Source: Adiantum capillus-veneris
Lineage: Eukaryota; Streptophyta; Polypodiopsida; Polypodiales; Pteridaceae
Direction of reading: 5' to 3'
DNA: 64,000 bases
Assembly (NCBI GenBank): GCA_014529385.2
Contig: CM043952.1
Span: 65,188,370 to 65,252,369, forward strand
Part shown: positions 22,801 through 34,544 of the stretch, one piece after another
Layout of the letters: each line of letters begins with the position of its first letter
How positions within the stretch are numbered: position 1 is the first letter of the stretch
Notes under the pieces: model-generated
Database searches by the model: none
What the model was told of the DNA's origin: nothing
What the model saw: the letters and a program-made list of their open reading frames with translations, nothing else
Program-made: the position numbers and the translations under genes

Positions 22801-25800
22801 ATGGGGGATTGCAAAGAAATTACCTACACAGATAAAATTTCCAAGGTTGATGAGGTTCAACAGGCCAAGTACTCAAGGAGAGTAATTATCAAGTCCATCC
22901 TGGGTCGTCCAGATGGTGGCGTTGGTCTTATTGGTCAATGCATGACCATTGGAGGGTGGGTTAAGACGGGACGAGAGCAAGGCAAGGGTAGCTTTGCTTT
23001 CTTGGAGGTTAATGATGGATCTTGTTTTGCCAATCTCCAGGTTTGTTGTTTTCTTTTGTATGCTTTAATTATGTTTTGATTAAACCTTTCTTTTTTTGTA
23101 ACGTTGATCTCAGTCCTTCTCAAAAGTCTCTTGAGATCTGTATAATTTGATTACGCACTAGTAAATTATGGACCTTAGTATGAAAGTTTGTGTGATAGTT
23201 TATGGCCACAAAGTGCTTTGTTTACAAGTAATGCATAGTTTTGGACATTCTCTTTAAGATTGCAGGTGTTGTAAGGCACCTTAATGGTCACAAGTTTGTG
23301 ACGTGGCATCTTCTCTCTTGGAGTGTCCAAGCCTGTTGCATTTATCGTCTCATGTTTCTGGTTTTCCTTATGCTTTTTTCTTCGATCTCTTTACCTCTAT
23401 TTGAGTTTTGGTGCTGTTTGTTTCTCATCTTATGATTGAACTGACCATGTTTCTGACCATGTATCCAAGCAGGTTTTGGTGGATGCTAGTGTGAGTTCAC
23501 TTGGTGACCTCACTTCCACCGGAACATGTGTCCTTCTTGAAGGAGAGTTGAAGAAGCCACCCGAAGGAACCAAGCAAAAAGTGGAATTTAAGGTCTCCAA
23601 AGTCTTGGAAGTAGGCACATGCAACCCGTCAGCATACCCAATTGCGAAAACAAGGCTTCCTTTGGAATACCTCCGAGGCCATTTGCATCTGCGAGCCCGC
23701 ACAAACACTGTAATACTCTCAAGCACAAGCACTACTTCAGAGGCTTCTCTAGACTTGTTACTGATCATGTTTCTACCATTCTGTGCAGATAGCAGCTGTT
23801 GCAAGGATTCGCAATGCTCTTGCATTTGCAATTCATACTTTTTTCCAACAGAATGGTTTCTTGTATGTGCATACTCCTATTATCACGACAAGTGACTGTG
23901 AAGGTGCAGGAGAGATGTTTCAAGTTACCACACTGTTTCATGAAGCAGAAAGGAGGGAGAGAGAATTTGTAGCCAACCCCCCGCCTTCTGAAGCTGAGCT
24001 GGACGAAGCGAAGCATGCTGTTACTCTCAAGGGTGATGCTCTAAAGGAATTGAAAAAGGGTGGCGACAAAGGGACGATTGCAACTGTCGTGCAAGAACTT
24101 AAACAAGCAAAGGACACTCTGATGCAACTAGAAGCCCGGAGCAAGTTCCAGCCAGGAATGCCAAAGAAGGATGGAGCTGTGGATTACACTGCAGACTTCT
24201 TTTCAAGACAAGCATTCCTGACTGTTTCAGGACAGCTCCAGGTGGAGACATATGCTTGTGGGTTAAGCAGTGTCTACACTTTTGGACCTACATTCAGGGC
24301 TGAAAATTCACATACAACTCGCCATCTTGCAGAATTTTGGATGATTGAACCTGAAATTGCTTTTGCTGACCTTGAGGTATGGTCTACTGTTTTGTTGAGT
24401 TTGTTCTGCGAGGGTCTTCAGATTAAACTCAAGAATAAGGCTTGTCAATGGGCTGCTCATATTAGTACGGATGCATCACTGTCCTTAGTTGTTGATTATG
24501 GAGGAAGTGGTGTGCTTGCTTCCTTAGTTGCAAAACTCTCTGAAAGGTTCAAAGGCACCTCCTCATTATGTTTTTTAGAGGAACTAGATACTAGGGATTT
24601 TTAATTTTAAAATTTGATGCACAGCGCATTGGATGACACATTTGAAAAGCACTCATTTGATCGAAACTTGGAATAATCATCTTTACTGCCTTCATACTAT
24701 CAAGCAGAGATGAGCATTTGGATTTGCCTCAGTACATAGTTAGTGTCGCTACCTAGGTAGTAGATACTAGATTTCAGTCTCAATGTTCTAGAGGGGGGAG
24801 AAGGGAATCAACAAATGCTTTTTTGAAAGCAAAAAGTTTCGATACATAGAATCATGAAACACGGTGCGGTTTGATTGTGCCTTCCTCAATGAAGTTTGAG
24901 GGGAAGTTCTTATCAAAAGCTTTCAATGTTCATGCATGTCCCGAAATCATAGATGCCTCCTAGAGTATTTGCCACTCATGTCCCAACCTATTCTTTGTAT
25001 GACCAGCCATGCCTATCTCTCTTGTAGGATGATATGAACTGTGCGGAGGATTGTGTCAAGTTCTTGTGCAAGTGGCTGCTTGAGCATTGTGCTGATGACA
25101 TGGAGTTCATGGCCAACATGTTTGATAAGACAGCTCTCGATCGTCTTCGTCTCCCGAAATCATAGATGCCTCCTAGAGTATTTGCCACTCATGTCCCAAC
25201 CTATTCTTTGTATGACCAGCCATGCCTATCTCTCTTGTAGGATGATATGAACTGTGCGGAGGATTGTGTCAAGTTCTTGTGCAAGTGGCTGCTTGAGCAT
25301 TGTGCTGATGACATGGAGTTCATGGCCAACATGTTTGATAAGACAGCTCTCGATCGTCTTCGTCTGGTGGCAACATCCCCTTTCGCAAGAATCACGTATA
25401 CTGAGGCAGTTGAAATTCTTGAGAAGGTTTGAGCATCTGCTTACTTGTTGATAGCAGGTGTAGGGTGGGGAGGTCTAAATCTGGATCAACCTTTTGACAG
25501 GTGACGGATAGGAAGTTTGAGAATGATGTTCATTGGGGAATAGACTTAGCATCTGAACATGAGAGGTATGGCATTAATGTGAAGTTTTGATTGCCAAGGA
25601 AGTAAGTTTGTGGTTTTGCATTCATTGTGTGTCTGCATCCATCTTCTCGCTTCGTGCTTGCAGTTTGCAGGTTGCAATTCACTATTATAGGGCTGTAAAA
25701 AGAGTGAATATATGGGTGTTTCCTAGATACATTTAGACTTTCAAATATTCATAAGTGTAATGGTTAACATGGGCGTTTCTTGGATACAAATATGCAGTTA

Positions 25801-27157
25801 ATGTCGAAGAGTTCCTGGTTGGTTCAGCCAGTCTGCATATGAAGCCTAGCCTTTGTTATATATCAGTTCATACAGAAAAGGATCTACCTCTTCTTAGTTA
25901 GCTGCATGGTACATGCATGGTTACTGGATATATTTCATATACAAATATGACAAAAAGGGTTTTCGACTAAGCTTTACTGTCAACGAGTACCCCTGTTGAT
26001 TTTATAATTCTGGTCATGAATTCCAGCTAAGAAATTTCTCTTTATATGGCAGGTATCTGACTGAAGAAGTCTTTAAAAAACCTGTTATTGTGTACAACTA
26101 TCCAAAGGACATCAAAGCCTTTTACATGCGGCTCAATGAGGATGGCAAAACAGTTGCTGCAATGGATGTTCTGGTGCCCAAGGTAACCTTGGGTTGGAGT
26201 GATTGAATTGCTGAGCTCTTCAAAGATTTTGTTAACTCCATCCTTATAAAGTTCACGTTTGGGGTGAAGTCGGTGCAAAGGATGATGAAAGCAGGATTGC
26301 TAGCTTTGTTCGGTTTATATTTTTTAGTGGCTGGTGAATGTTTTTAGCCGATTTACTTGAGGTGACCTGTGTCAGCCAGAACATGCTTGTGAGATGGTTT
26401 TCCATCTTCTGTCTGCTTAGCTGTTTGAACGTCAAGTCTTAGCCTGCCAGTTGAGTACCAGCTTGCATGTGCCAACAATCTTGCTTTGGAGCTCTGAGTC
26501 TAGTGGTGCCCCTTAGCAGGCTGTTTTAAAGGCACCAGTCCTTGATGTTTAAGAGTCTCTTTCCTCAACCAGCAGACTGAGCATCAAGTCAAGGACCGCT
26601 CAAGTTTCAGCCATTTCACATGCTTCTTGTCTTGCTATGTACCTCAAGTGTGCTTTATGTGCTTGACTCAGCTTGTAAATTAAAAGGATGTAACTGACCT
26701 AAGGTAGACTTTTAAATGGTTCGAGAACAAACAAAAAGGCTTGTATGCATCCTGGCCTTTTTTTGTGAGGCAAGTGAGGTTGTGTGTGAGAAAGTAAAAA
26801 AGTATTTGCTTTTCTAATTTGCAGGTGGGAGAGCTGGTAGGTGGGAGTCAAAGGGAGGAACGTGTCGAATGCTTGGAAAAGAGGTGGTCTTTGATGAGAA
26901 AGTTGTTTTTTGGTCATCCTTGTGCATCTTGGTTTTTGTAGCTTGATGCGTCTTGTGAATATGGTTGCTGCAGATTGAAAGAAATGGGATTACCTCAAGA
27001 GCCTTACGACTGGTATTTGGAGCTGCGAAGATATGGGACAGTGAAGCACGCAGGATTCGGGCTTGGCTTTGAGAGGATGATTCTTTTTGCCACAGGTTTA
27101 GAAAACATTCGAGATAGTATACCGTTCCCAAGATATCCAGGCAAAGCAGACTTTTAG
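22801..27157 (+). CDS. Asparagine-tRNA ligase, cytosolic type (spliced, 8 coding exons)
   Basis: Class II aminoacyl-tRNA synthetase that charges tRNA-Asn with asparagine using ATP. Predicted exons, all with GT/AG borders: 22801-23040, 23473-23709, 23789-24376, 25241-25426, 25501-25565, 26053-26182, 26825-26883 and 26974-27157, joining in phase to about 562 residues. The Arabidopsis cytosolic enzyme is of similar size. Exons 1-2 hold the OB-fold anticodon-binding domain ([20 protein letters not shown]). Exon 3 holds motif 1 ([18 protein letters not shown]), a charged helical insertion at about residues 218-295 as in plant cytosolic AsnRS, and motif 2 ([20 protein letters not shown]). Exon 8 holds motif 3 (GFGLGFERM) and ends [10 protein letters not shown]. 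The start is the first in-frame ATG, in a good context (GCCATGG). No targeting peptide is evident. Oddity: exon 4 and its upstream intron are tandemly duplicated. A working mRNA must use the second acceptor, because the first exon copy has no splice donor and runs into a stop. Confidence 0.95.
24939..25365 (+). repeat. Perfect 213-bp tandem duplication spanning intron 3/exon 4 of the synthetase gene
   Basis: Copy 1 (about 24939-25152) and copy 2 (about 25152-25365) look identical base for base. Each contains about 89 bp of intron 3, the acceptor CTCTCTTGTAG and the first 125 bp of exon 4 (coding [12 protein letters not shown] to ALDRLRL). Copy 1 continues from the exon straight into the second intron copy without a GT donor. 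Reading through gives a Pro-Lys-Ser-like tail and then a stop. Copy 2 continues correctly into the rest of exon 4. Confidence 0.96.
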
Positions 27158-27423
27158 AAGTACCTTCCTGAAGGTGTATTTTTGTGGGGGCTTCATTGCC
27201 AAGGATTAAAAATCCTATACTACATTATGGGTCAAAAAATAGATGGCCTGCTTGCTCAATCTATTAAGAGGCCAAAAGGCTTGGCCTTTTTGCAATGAGA
27301 AGGATTTATTTTTTCTACATCCTATAAACTCCTTATAAGCTAATGGCCCAGTGTATTTGTTGAAGCTATAGATGTAATTAAAGCCCCCTTTTGTAAATGT
27401 ATTTGTCAAATTTTTAACACTTT
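27158..27423 (+). other. 3' flank / 3' UTR of the synthetase gene
   Basis: Non-coding and A/T-rich, with no confident polyadenylation signal picked out by eye. It ends where the next LTR begins, so the whole 3' UTR and terminator region must fit in about 267 bp or extend into the LTR. Confidence 0.5.
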
Positions 27424-27819
27424 TGTTGGGTACCTGGCCTTTGCCTTATACCACAACATGTTGGTGTGTACCTTGTCCAGTTTAGTTAGCATCCAATCAG
27501 CAAGAGACCATGTGATAGCATGTGGGCTTAGTAAGTTGCACAAAGAGCCAAAAGAGTGTCCACCACTTGCACTAGCTTTGCTACTTCTTTATAAGTAGCC
27601 ACATATTGCACACACTAGTAATGTTGCTAGTTCATTTCATAATCAAGTTATTATTATTGGTTTTACATTGTGCATTGTCTAATTGCCATCTCTAGTCATT
27701 CACTATGAATGCCACTTTAATTGTGCTACTCTATACATTGTCTAATTTGGCTACCTCTAATCATTCACCATGAATGCTGTTTTAACTATGCCACCCTAAA
27801 CCTAAACCTAACCCTAATA
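27424..27819 (+). repeat. 5' LTR of the copia-like element
   Basis: 396 bp. Compared with the right LTR it lacks about 80-90 bp in the middle (after AAGAGTG) and has a duplicated block ending ATTCACYATGAATGC. It ends with telomere-like CCCTAAACCTAAACCTAACCC. Confidence 0.85.
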
Positions 27820-27832
27820 ATTGGTATCAGAG
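27820..27832 (+). other. Primer-binding site, initiator tRNA-Met type
   Basis: ATTGGTATCAGAG directly after the LTR end. Confidence 0.88.
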
Positions 27833-28877
27833 ATTATCACCTTCCTCATCACATAACGTCCATTAGCTTTCTCTATTTTCTAATAATTTCTTTGATCAAG
27901 GGCAAATTCATGTGAAAGTCCATCGAGCCACTAAATTCCACAGCTAGGTCTAAATTGATTAAAGGTTTTATGTTTTGAGTACACCACAAATTATGGTATT
28001 CATTAGGCAGTTCTTCTAATGCTAAATTGATCTGGATCCCTCTCTCTATGCCCCAATATCAATCACCATTTCAAATTCTCCCCATTAAAGTGTGCATTGG
28101 CATTGATTTTTGCATACTTGATCCTCATCACTCGCTTGCAGCGCTATTTGCATTATTTATGTGTGGAGAAGTGCTCTTGACGAGCACTTTCTCCACTATT
28201 TGCATCAATTATGTGTGGAGAAAGCTCTTCAATACAAGCCGGGTCCAAAAGCCCATCTCATTCCATTTTTAGTACTTTTGGGTGTGTGTGAGCCACTGCC
28301 AAAGCAGACATATGAGACCTTCTTCTGGGAGGCCCTCAACAACCAAAGGGTGTGGCCCACTTGGCTAGGCCAATCCACTTGGGGATGCTCAATATGCGTG
28401 AGGTCACGGGGTGACCACCCTTTTTTTTAGCAAGAGGGGACCATGGGTGGATCTAAAATCCCAAATTCAAATCACCTAAATGTGGAGGCGGGTCCATAGG
28501 AGATGGCTCACGTGCACACAAGTTTTTTTGCTTGCTACTTGATACCAATGCCTATTCAATTCACCTCGTAGGCCATTTTTGGCTATGCCAGGGAAGCTTT
28601 CCACATGAGCAAAGGCCTTAAAGGCTCCAGAAAGTCTAGGTTCTTCTTGCAAATAGCCAAGAATATGCTTCCACATAGCTTAGGGAGCTTTCTCACCTCC
28701 AAGGGATCTCTACCTGATCCTCTATTCCCAGATAGCAAACCCTCAACATGGCTTCAATCCATCAAGGCCTGTCACTTCAAAAGGGAGCTAATCAAAAAGC
28801 GTCAAACCGTTTTGACTTTCAAGGAAAATTCAAGGGACTTCCAGTCTTCATCAAGAAATTTAAGAAAAAGGAAATAA

Positions 28878-28881
<4 letters not shown>

Positions 28882-28908
<27 letters not shown>
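28882..28908. repeat. (CT)n microsatellite, about 27 bp
   Basis: A short perfect CT run inside the element interior. Confidence 0.9.
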
Positions 28909-28915
<7 letters not shown>

Positions 28916-29054
28916 AAATTTGAAAGTTGAAATATTTGCACCCAAGGCACCAAAATTTGAAATGAATGTCATATTTCTCATTTATGGGGATGATATTTTT
29001 GGAGTGCTTTTGTAAGAGGCAGGCACACTAACCTAGGCACACTGCTAAGCATTA

Positions 29055-29610
29055 AGACCCCTCTATTTTGCGCTATGGGGGACAAAGGAGTTGAGAAGCT
29101 CAATGGGGAGGGCTTCCACAAGTGGTAGACAAAGCTACGGGGATGACTACTGAGGAAACAACTATGGGCTGTTGTCAAGCCCAGGGCAAGCAATCCATCC
29201 ACCCCTAAAGGCACCCTCAATAGAGCCCAAGTTGCATAGGCACATGCAAAGATGAACAAGTTCTAGGTATAAATATCTATTCCCTACATGATAATTATGT
29301 GCACTTCATGGATGATTGCACCATAGCACTTCATGTATGGACTACCTTAGAGGAAAACTTTGGCGCTAAGTAAAAGAAAAGTAAGGTAAGCTTAAAGAAA
29401 AACCTTTACAAGCTAACATGCATCAAGTGGAGGACATCTCTAGCTTAGTAAATAGATTAATAAGCATAATCCTGCAACTCACTTACATTGAGTGCCAAAT
29501 CCTAGAAGAACACAATGTACTATGCTTTTGAGTGCTCTACCCGACACCTATGACAACATAGTCACCACAGATGGTAGGTCTTCAATCTACTCATTCAACC
29601 TGTAGTGATT
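29055..29610 (+). pseudogene. Copia gag (UBN2-type) remnant
   Basis: Three-frame reading gives KLNGEGFHKW, LLRKQLWAVVKPRASNPST, LNRAQVA and, near 29524-29575, LLSALPDTYDNIVTT. The last matches the conserved Leu-Pro-x-x-Tyr-Asp block of copia gag. Many stops and frameshifts; no function expected. Confidence 0.65.
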
Positions 29611-29785
29611 CTTTGTTTGAGGGGAGGATACTTCAATCTGTGTAACACCATTACATGATGAGACCACCTATTGTAGCCTATGTGGCATTGGTTTGCTTGA
29701 ATTTCATTAGCCATTGTGGTAGAGCCTATGTGGTAGTGAGTCTTTATGTAGTTTCTTTTACTCGTCCAAAGTCCAAGGAGAGGGT

Positions 29786-30207
29786 TGTTGGGTATATGGC
29801 CTTTGGCCTATTTCACAACATGTTGATGTGTACCATCTCCAATTTAGTCAACATTCAATCAGGAAACCATGCGATAGCATGTGGGCTTAGATGAGTTTCA
29901 CAAGGAGCCAAAAGAGTGCCCATTGGAACCTACATTAGGAGACTGACCTCTACTATTTAGAGAGATGCCTCTTGGCCCTTGAGAGGTGCACCTAGCCATT
30001 GTATTACCACTTGCACTAGCTTTTCTACTTCTATGTAAGTAGCCACATCTTGTACACATGCTGGTAACGTTGCTAGTTCATTTCATAATCAAGTTATTGT
30101 TATTGATTTTACACTCTGTGCATTGTCTAATTGCTATCTCTAATCATTCATTATGCATTCATTATGAACGCTACTCTGATTATGCAGCCCTAACCCCAAC
30201 CCTAACA
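29786..30207 (+). repeat. 3' LTR of the copia-like element
   Basis: 422 bp, TGTTGGGTATATGG to CCCTAACCCCAACCCTAACA, directly after the purine tract. Confidence 0.85.
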
Positions 30208-30272
30208 AATTTTCTTAATACAAAATTCCCTTATTTTGAAATCACATGCTAACTTATATTTTTGGGGGGTCA

Positions 30273-30298
30273 CCCCCCCCCCCCCCCCCCCCCCCCCC
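30273..30298. repeat. Poly(C) tract, 26 bp
   Basis: A run of 26 C preceded by GGGGGGTCA, followed by CT-rich sequence. The 30299-30730 stretch holds nothing recognisable. Confidence 0.9.
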
Positions 30299-30739
30299 TC
30301 CCTCTTTCGCGCCAAGATCCCATTGCTTCTTTTTCCTATCCTTTCTATGTAAGAAATGAAAAGAGGAGAGCTTGAGCTCTTGCTTCGCGTGCAGGTGCAT
30401 ACACACACCCCCTCCAATAGAGCACATACATAGAAGGAGGCTAGAATATTCTTCTTCTTCTTTGCTGCTCAAAATGATAAGATAGGTCTACAACACATAA
30501 AGTAGAGAATACAACTTAAATATTGGCTATGTACAACAGTCAATGTGAAATTACTACGAGTGAGCTAGCAATATATCCCTCTTGGTGGAGGTAGACCATG
30601 ACACTAAAGTTTGACTCTAATATCACTCAAGATGATCATTGTATTTGTTGCTTCATGCCAATGGTGATATCTAAAGGTGAGAACTCTTCCAAGTAAATCA
30701 TCCATTGAGATGATATCTCAACACTCCCCTCAAGCTCAA

Positions 30740-31190
30740 GGCCATCTTTTGTACTACCGTCATTGTTCAAATTGCCTCAACTTCTTTTGCTCTAAGGGCC
30801 TTTGTGCAAATATCTGCAATCTACTCATTCATTCTCATGTACCTAAGGTTGATGTCTTTAACCAGAACCCTATCTCCGATGACGTGATAGTGCACCTCAA
30901 TGTGCTTCATCCTTGCATGAAACATTGGGTTTTGTGTCAACTGTATACACCTCAATGTGCTTCATCCTTGCATGAAACATTGGGTTTTATATACATCTAT
31001 GGTAATTGGTCTCTTAACATGTATCCCCAACTCTAAGTAGCATTTGCAACCATGCTACCAATGAAGCATCCTTGCAGTCAGCCTCTATACTCAACAAAGC
31101 AGCAATGAATGGCTTGTTACTACTCCATATGCTAGTAACACTCCCAAGCGGGAACATAAAATTGATGGTAGATCACCATTCAGATACACA
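30740..31190 (-). pseudogene. Copia RNase H fragment with internal duplication
   Basis: On the minus strand, broken frames give the RNase H wording around SSVEAEYRG-like residues (about 31080-31120), QGCFIGSMVANAT, then the C-terminal block resembling HARTKHIEVHYH as NVSCKDEAH. A leader to MR-NEQIADI-type residues follows near 30800-30830. A 41-bp segment is repeated with a 55-bp period (30893-30933 and 30948-30988). Stops occur throughout. Confidence 0.6.
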
Positions 31191-31194
31191 GATG

Positions 31195-31310
31195 CACCAA
31201 GAGACAACAAAAATGAAATTAGAACTTGATTATAAACTAACAATAAGAGAGTGCAAAGGGGATATCTTTATAGCCAAGAGCTAGCCTTTGTCCATGGGTA
31301 GTACAAGGTG
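31195..31310. repeat. Direct repeat copy 1 (with 34545-34655), possible LTR piece
   Basis: Shares the order CACCAA.AGAGAC, A.TAGAACTT.ATTAT, AAGAGAGT.CAAA.GGG.TATCTTT, AGCCAAGAG.TAG and CATGGGTAGTACAAG with a copy 3.3 kb to the right in the same orientation. The intervening DNA contains copia gag debris. Confidence 0.6.
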
Positions 31311-31789
31311 TAGCACACTTTACCAGTTCAAAACTTAGGTAGGGGTTGAACCTAGACTCATGGGGGGTGAATTTCAAAGCCAATGCATGCAATTAATGAT
31401 CATCTCAACTCATATAATCTCATCCCATGTATGTGATGTCATGTGAATGTTCTAAGGGTAGGTTTATAGGCTAATCCCTATTCTCCCCATGGGGTTTAGG
31501 CTATGAAAAATGTAGATACAACCCATGGGTGTCAAAATCCCGTCCAAATGGCTCATAGGTTTGCAATAAAGATGGCTCATATTGTAGATGCCAAATAAAT
31601 GGCTCATAAGTGCATAAAACACTCATAATCATAATACCACGTTGACTCATAAAACCCTCCCCCCAAACTCATGCGACCAAGCAGTCCCAAGCTGTCTCCA
31701 AATTGATACACAAATATAAAGTAATCATATGTGATCTACAAAATGTCTGCATTGGAGTTAAAGGAGGCAAAGTGTGTGCTCCTTTTATC

Positions 31790-32460
31790 TTTTTCTTCTT
31801 ATGCTTTTTCTACAACATCTGTTGTGGTCTTCATTTTCTTCTTGTTGATGTTCTTCAGTGGGTCCTTGTAAAAACATTTTCCAAGTGGATGACCTGTCTT
31901 CCCACAATGGGTACAATTGTTATTCATGTGGCAATCCTTTGAGATGTGTCCAAGCTTACACAAGTGTGATAGTTGGTCTTTCATGTCGAGGCTAGGTAGA
32001 CTCTTATCCTTGAATTTGTATGTGCTTCTTTCTCAAGGTTCCTCCCTTCTTCTTGTAAAGAATTGATTACACTTTGTATTGTAAGTGTAGGTTCTTTTCC
32101 TTTAGAATAGCAGACTATCTTCTCATATTGGCTTGGAAAAGCTCTTAGTAGACTGTGACTTATCATCCTCTTTAACATCACACTTGATGTATGTGAGTTG
32201 TGTAACAATGTGTTTTAGTATGCTGAGTAAACTAACAATGTCCCCCCTATATTTCATGGTTAAATTATTAAGTTGTTTCTTCAAAATGAATGTTCTTGTT
32301 TTGGTTTTTCTTATGAAGTTTTGCTAAAGTACATCCCAGGCTTCATCTGCGCTTGTGAATTCATCAACAAAATGAACATAATTCACATGCAACCAAGTGA
32401 TGATAATCCCCAATGTTTGCCCATTTTTCAATAATTGTGAGGAGATTGTGGAAGAGGATG
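31790..32460 (-). pseudogene. Copia gag remnant with zinc knuckle
   Basis: The frame at 31981-32208 (LLRAFPSQYEKIVCYSKGKE) is the conserved copia gag region. The frame at 31799-31984 holds two knuckle-like motifs, CKLGHISKDC and CTHCGKTGHPLGKC; the second has full C-x2-C-x4-H-x4-C spacing. A further gag segment at about 32320-32415 appears again at about 32625-32725, so part of gag is duplicated. There is no pol next to it. Confidence 0.75.
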
Positions 32461-32859
32461 AACTAGTTTGGGTTGTTTTAGGGAAGTCTTTATAATGACT
32501 ATATGATCTTTTTCATTAAGTATCACTTCATCTTGGTTTTCCAAGTGTGGAATACTTGGCCATTAAACTTTTCTTTGTCTTTTTCAAATTGGCTTTGCTT
32601 AATCTGGTTTTTGCTGTGTGAAGTTTTGTTAAAGTACATCCCAAGCTTCATGTGAACTTGTGACTTCATCAACAAAATGGACATAATTTGTGTGCAACCA
32701 AGTGATGATAATACCCAATTCTTCTCATCTTTACATCATACCCAAAAAGGATGATCTAGCTCATGTGGGATCCACAACGACACATACTTACCTACTAATG
32801 GCTCCACTTTCAGTTTCCATTACATAGAATCTCCCAAGATGCTTTAGCATCTCCAATTA

Positions 32860-32975
32860 GCATCTCCATTCAACTCACAATTTAAAACCAATCCTAATTG
32901 GCTAGGATTTGACCGCAGCACGTAGAGAGTATAAAGTTGAAGCTTAACCACTAGGCTATTCGTCAATGCTGCCCT
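32860..32975 (-). mobile_element. Candidate tRNA-derived SINE head
   Basis: On the minus strand TAGCCTAGTGGT (32959-32948) fits the RNA polymerase III A box (TRGCNNAGYNGG). GGTCAAATCC (32914-32905), about 34 bp downstream, is one base short of the B box GGTTCRANTCC. No clear tail or target duplication was found and no good tRNA cloverleaf can be drawn, so a SINE or tRNA pseudogene is only suggested. Confidence 0.35.
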
Positions 32976-33010
32976 TAGGGGTTCACTTAAGCACTAATAA
33001 AAAACAATAC

Positions 33011-33011
<1 letters not shown>

Positions 33012-33080
<69 letters not shown>
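33012..33080. repeat. Poly(C) tract, about 69 bp
   Basis: An uninterrupted run of C, followed by TTTTCC and CCCCCCC. The exact length should be treated with caution because such runs are hard to sequence. Confidence 0.9.
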
Positions 33081-33499
33081 TTTTCCTTTCTTTCCCCCCC
33101 CTAAACTAATTAATGGCTTCACTCAAAAAAGTCGTTTTGGGCACCTAATACCTCTTAAGATTCTCCAAGTAGATGCTAGTGTCTAATTTCCTTTACAATG
33201 GGAAGATAATTAGATTATCCCCAAAAAGGATAATGACATCTACATCCATGGGTTTAGGTTTTTCCTTGATGCAAAAACTCTTTAATTGCGAGAAAAAGGT
33301 GAAAAAACACTTGATGGGAGAGATCTTTACCCTAGAAGCTTTACTGCTAACACATATCTCCTTCAAAAACTCTTTTCTTGACACACATGAGGCTTCTTTG
33401 AAATATCTCTAGCAACCGTGTGATTGCCCTCTAAGTATAAAATAGCATTGTGTGACTATCCTCTTGCATATATGTACTTTTCATGTGAAGACACTCTTG

Positions 33500-33673
33500 G
33501 ATGAAGATGGCACTTGCAATAGTGAGAACCAGCCAATGAATTATCTTGAATGAGCACAGCCGTAAGATGTCTTGCTCGCAGACTTGGATGAAGATGGCAC
33601 TTGCAATAGTGAGAACCAGCCAATGAATTAGCTTGAATGAGCACAACCGTAAGATGTCTTGCTTGCAGACTTG
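33500..33673. repeat. 87-bp tandem duplication
   Basis: 33500-33586 and 33587-33673 differ at only about four positions. 87 is a multiple of three, so a minus-strand frame shows a repeated 29-residue unit. I recognise no protein there. Confidence 0.93.
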
Positions 33674-34544
33674 ACAACCACCATTAGAACAAAGTTAAAG
33701 AGGCTTGGGCATCAAAAAAGGGCTTGTCCCTTTTGAGTGCTCTTTGCTAGACCTAGTCATGAGCCTCAACTATATTGAAGTCCTAGATGCAAATATGCTT
33801 GGCTGCCTCACCTTTAGATAGGATGAGCTCCTTGGACCCATGGCCTTGGGATCCAAATAAGGTATGTGGGATCCCCACCTCACCCCACGTGGGTGCTTGT
33901 GTGTGGAAGGCTTAAATAAGTCTTTTTATGCACTATTTGTTGGCAGAGGTGCACATACACAAAAAAGTGTGATTATGATGCACTTGGTTGAGGATGCTAA
34001 TGGAATGCAAAAGTGCTGGAAAAAAAGCTCTTAATGAGCATAATACCCACACATAGTTCTTAAAGCAATTGTGGCTTTGATGAAAGGGTAATTGATGCAA
34101 AAACTTGAAAAATTAACCTAATGTATGCACACAAATGAAATTGCGAATCAACCAAGCAATAATCCAAATTTGAGTCAGATTGCTGGAGCATTGACAATGC
34201 TTCTAGGGAGTTTAATTCGAGAGAATGGACAGGATTGATGTAAGAATTATTATGCAAGTGGAAGGAAACCTACACTTAAATGAAATGCCCTAAACTCCTC
34301 TAATCAAAGCTCAATCAACCAAGGCTATTAGTGGCTCATGGGACTCAATACCTAAGAGCATAATTGCACTTGGCTAATGCAATAGATGATTAGAGAAGTT
34401 AGCACAAATACTAATAAGACCTAATAGGTTAGCAGTGCACTAATTGTTATTAGAATTTGATATCAGCTGTTAGGTATGGAACAATGGAGGATTAAGTAAA
34501 GTAGCATTTATATTTATCTTAATCATAAGCACATGCACCAAAAG
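33674..34544. other. No recognisable gene
   Basis: A/T-rich with short frames only. It lies between the 87-bp duplication and the second copy of the 31.2-kb direct repeat. Confidence 0.5.

Larger units (their letters stand above)
27424..30207 (+). mobile_element. Decayed copia-like LTR element, small or non-autonomous
   Basis: Two LTRs (27424-27819 and 29786-30207) start TGTTGGGTA and end CCCTAATA or CCCTAACA. The left LTR is followed by an initiator-Met primer site. The right is preceded by the purine tract CCAAGGAGAGGGT. The flanks ACTTT (left) and AATTT (right) are a possible target duplication with one change. The interior is only about 1.97 kb, has no RT, and contains a broken gag remnant near 29060-29600. 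It may be an internally deleted copy. Confidence 0.85.

Noticed and set aside
30188-30207. Interstitial telomere or chromosome-end scar
   Set aside because: Only two or three degenerate CCCTAA units occur, and both instances lie precisely at homologous LTR ends.
32905-32975. A functional tRNA gene
   Set aside because: A and B box matches exist but no acceptor, D-arm and anticodon stem set can be paired.
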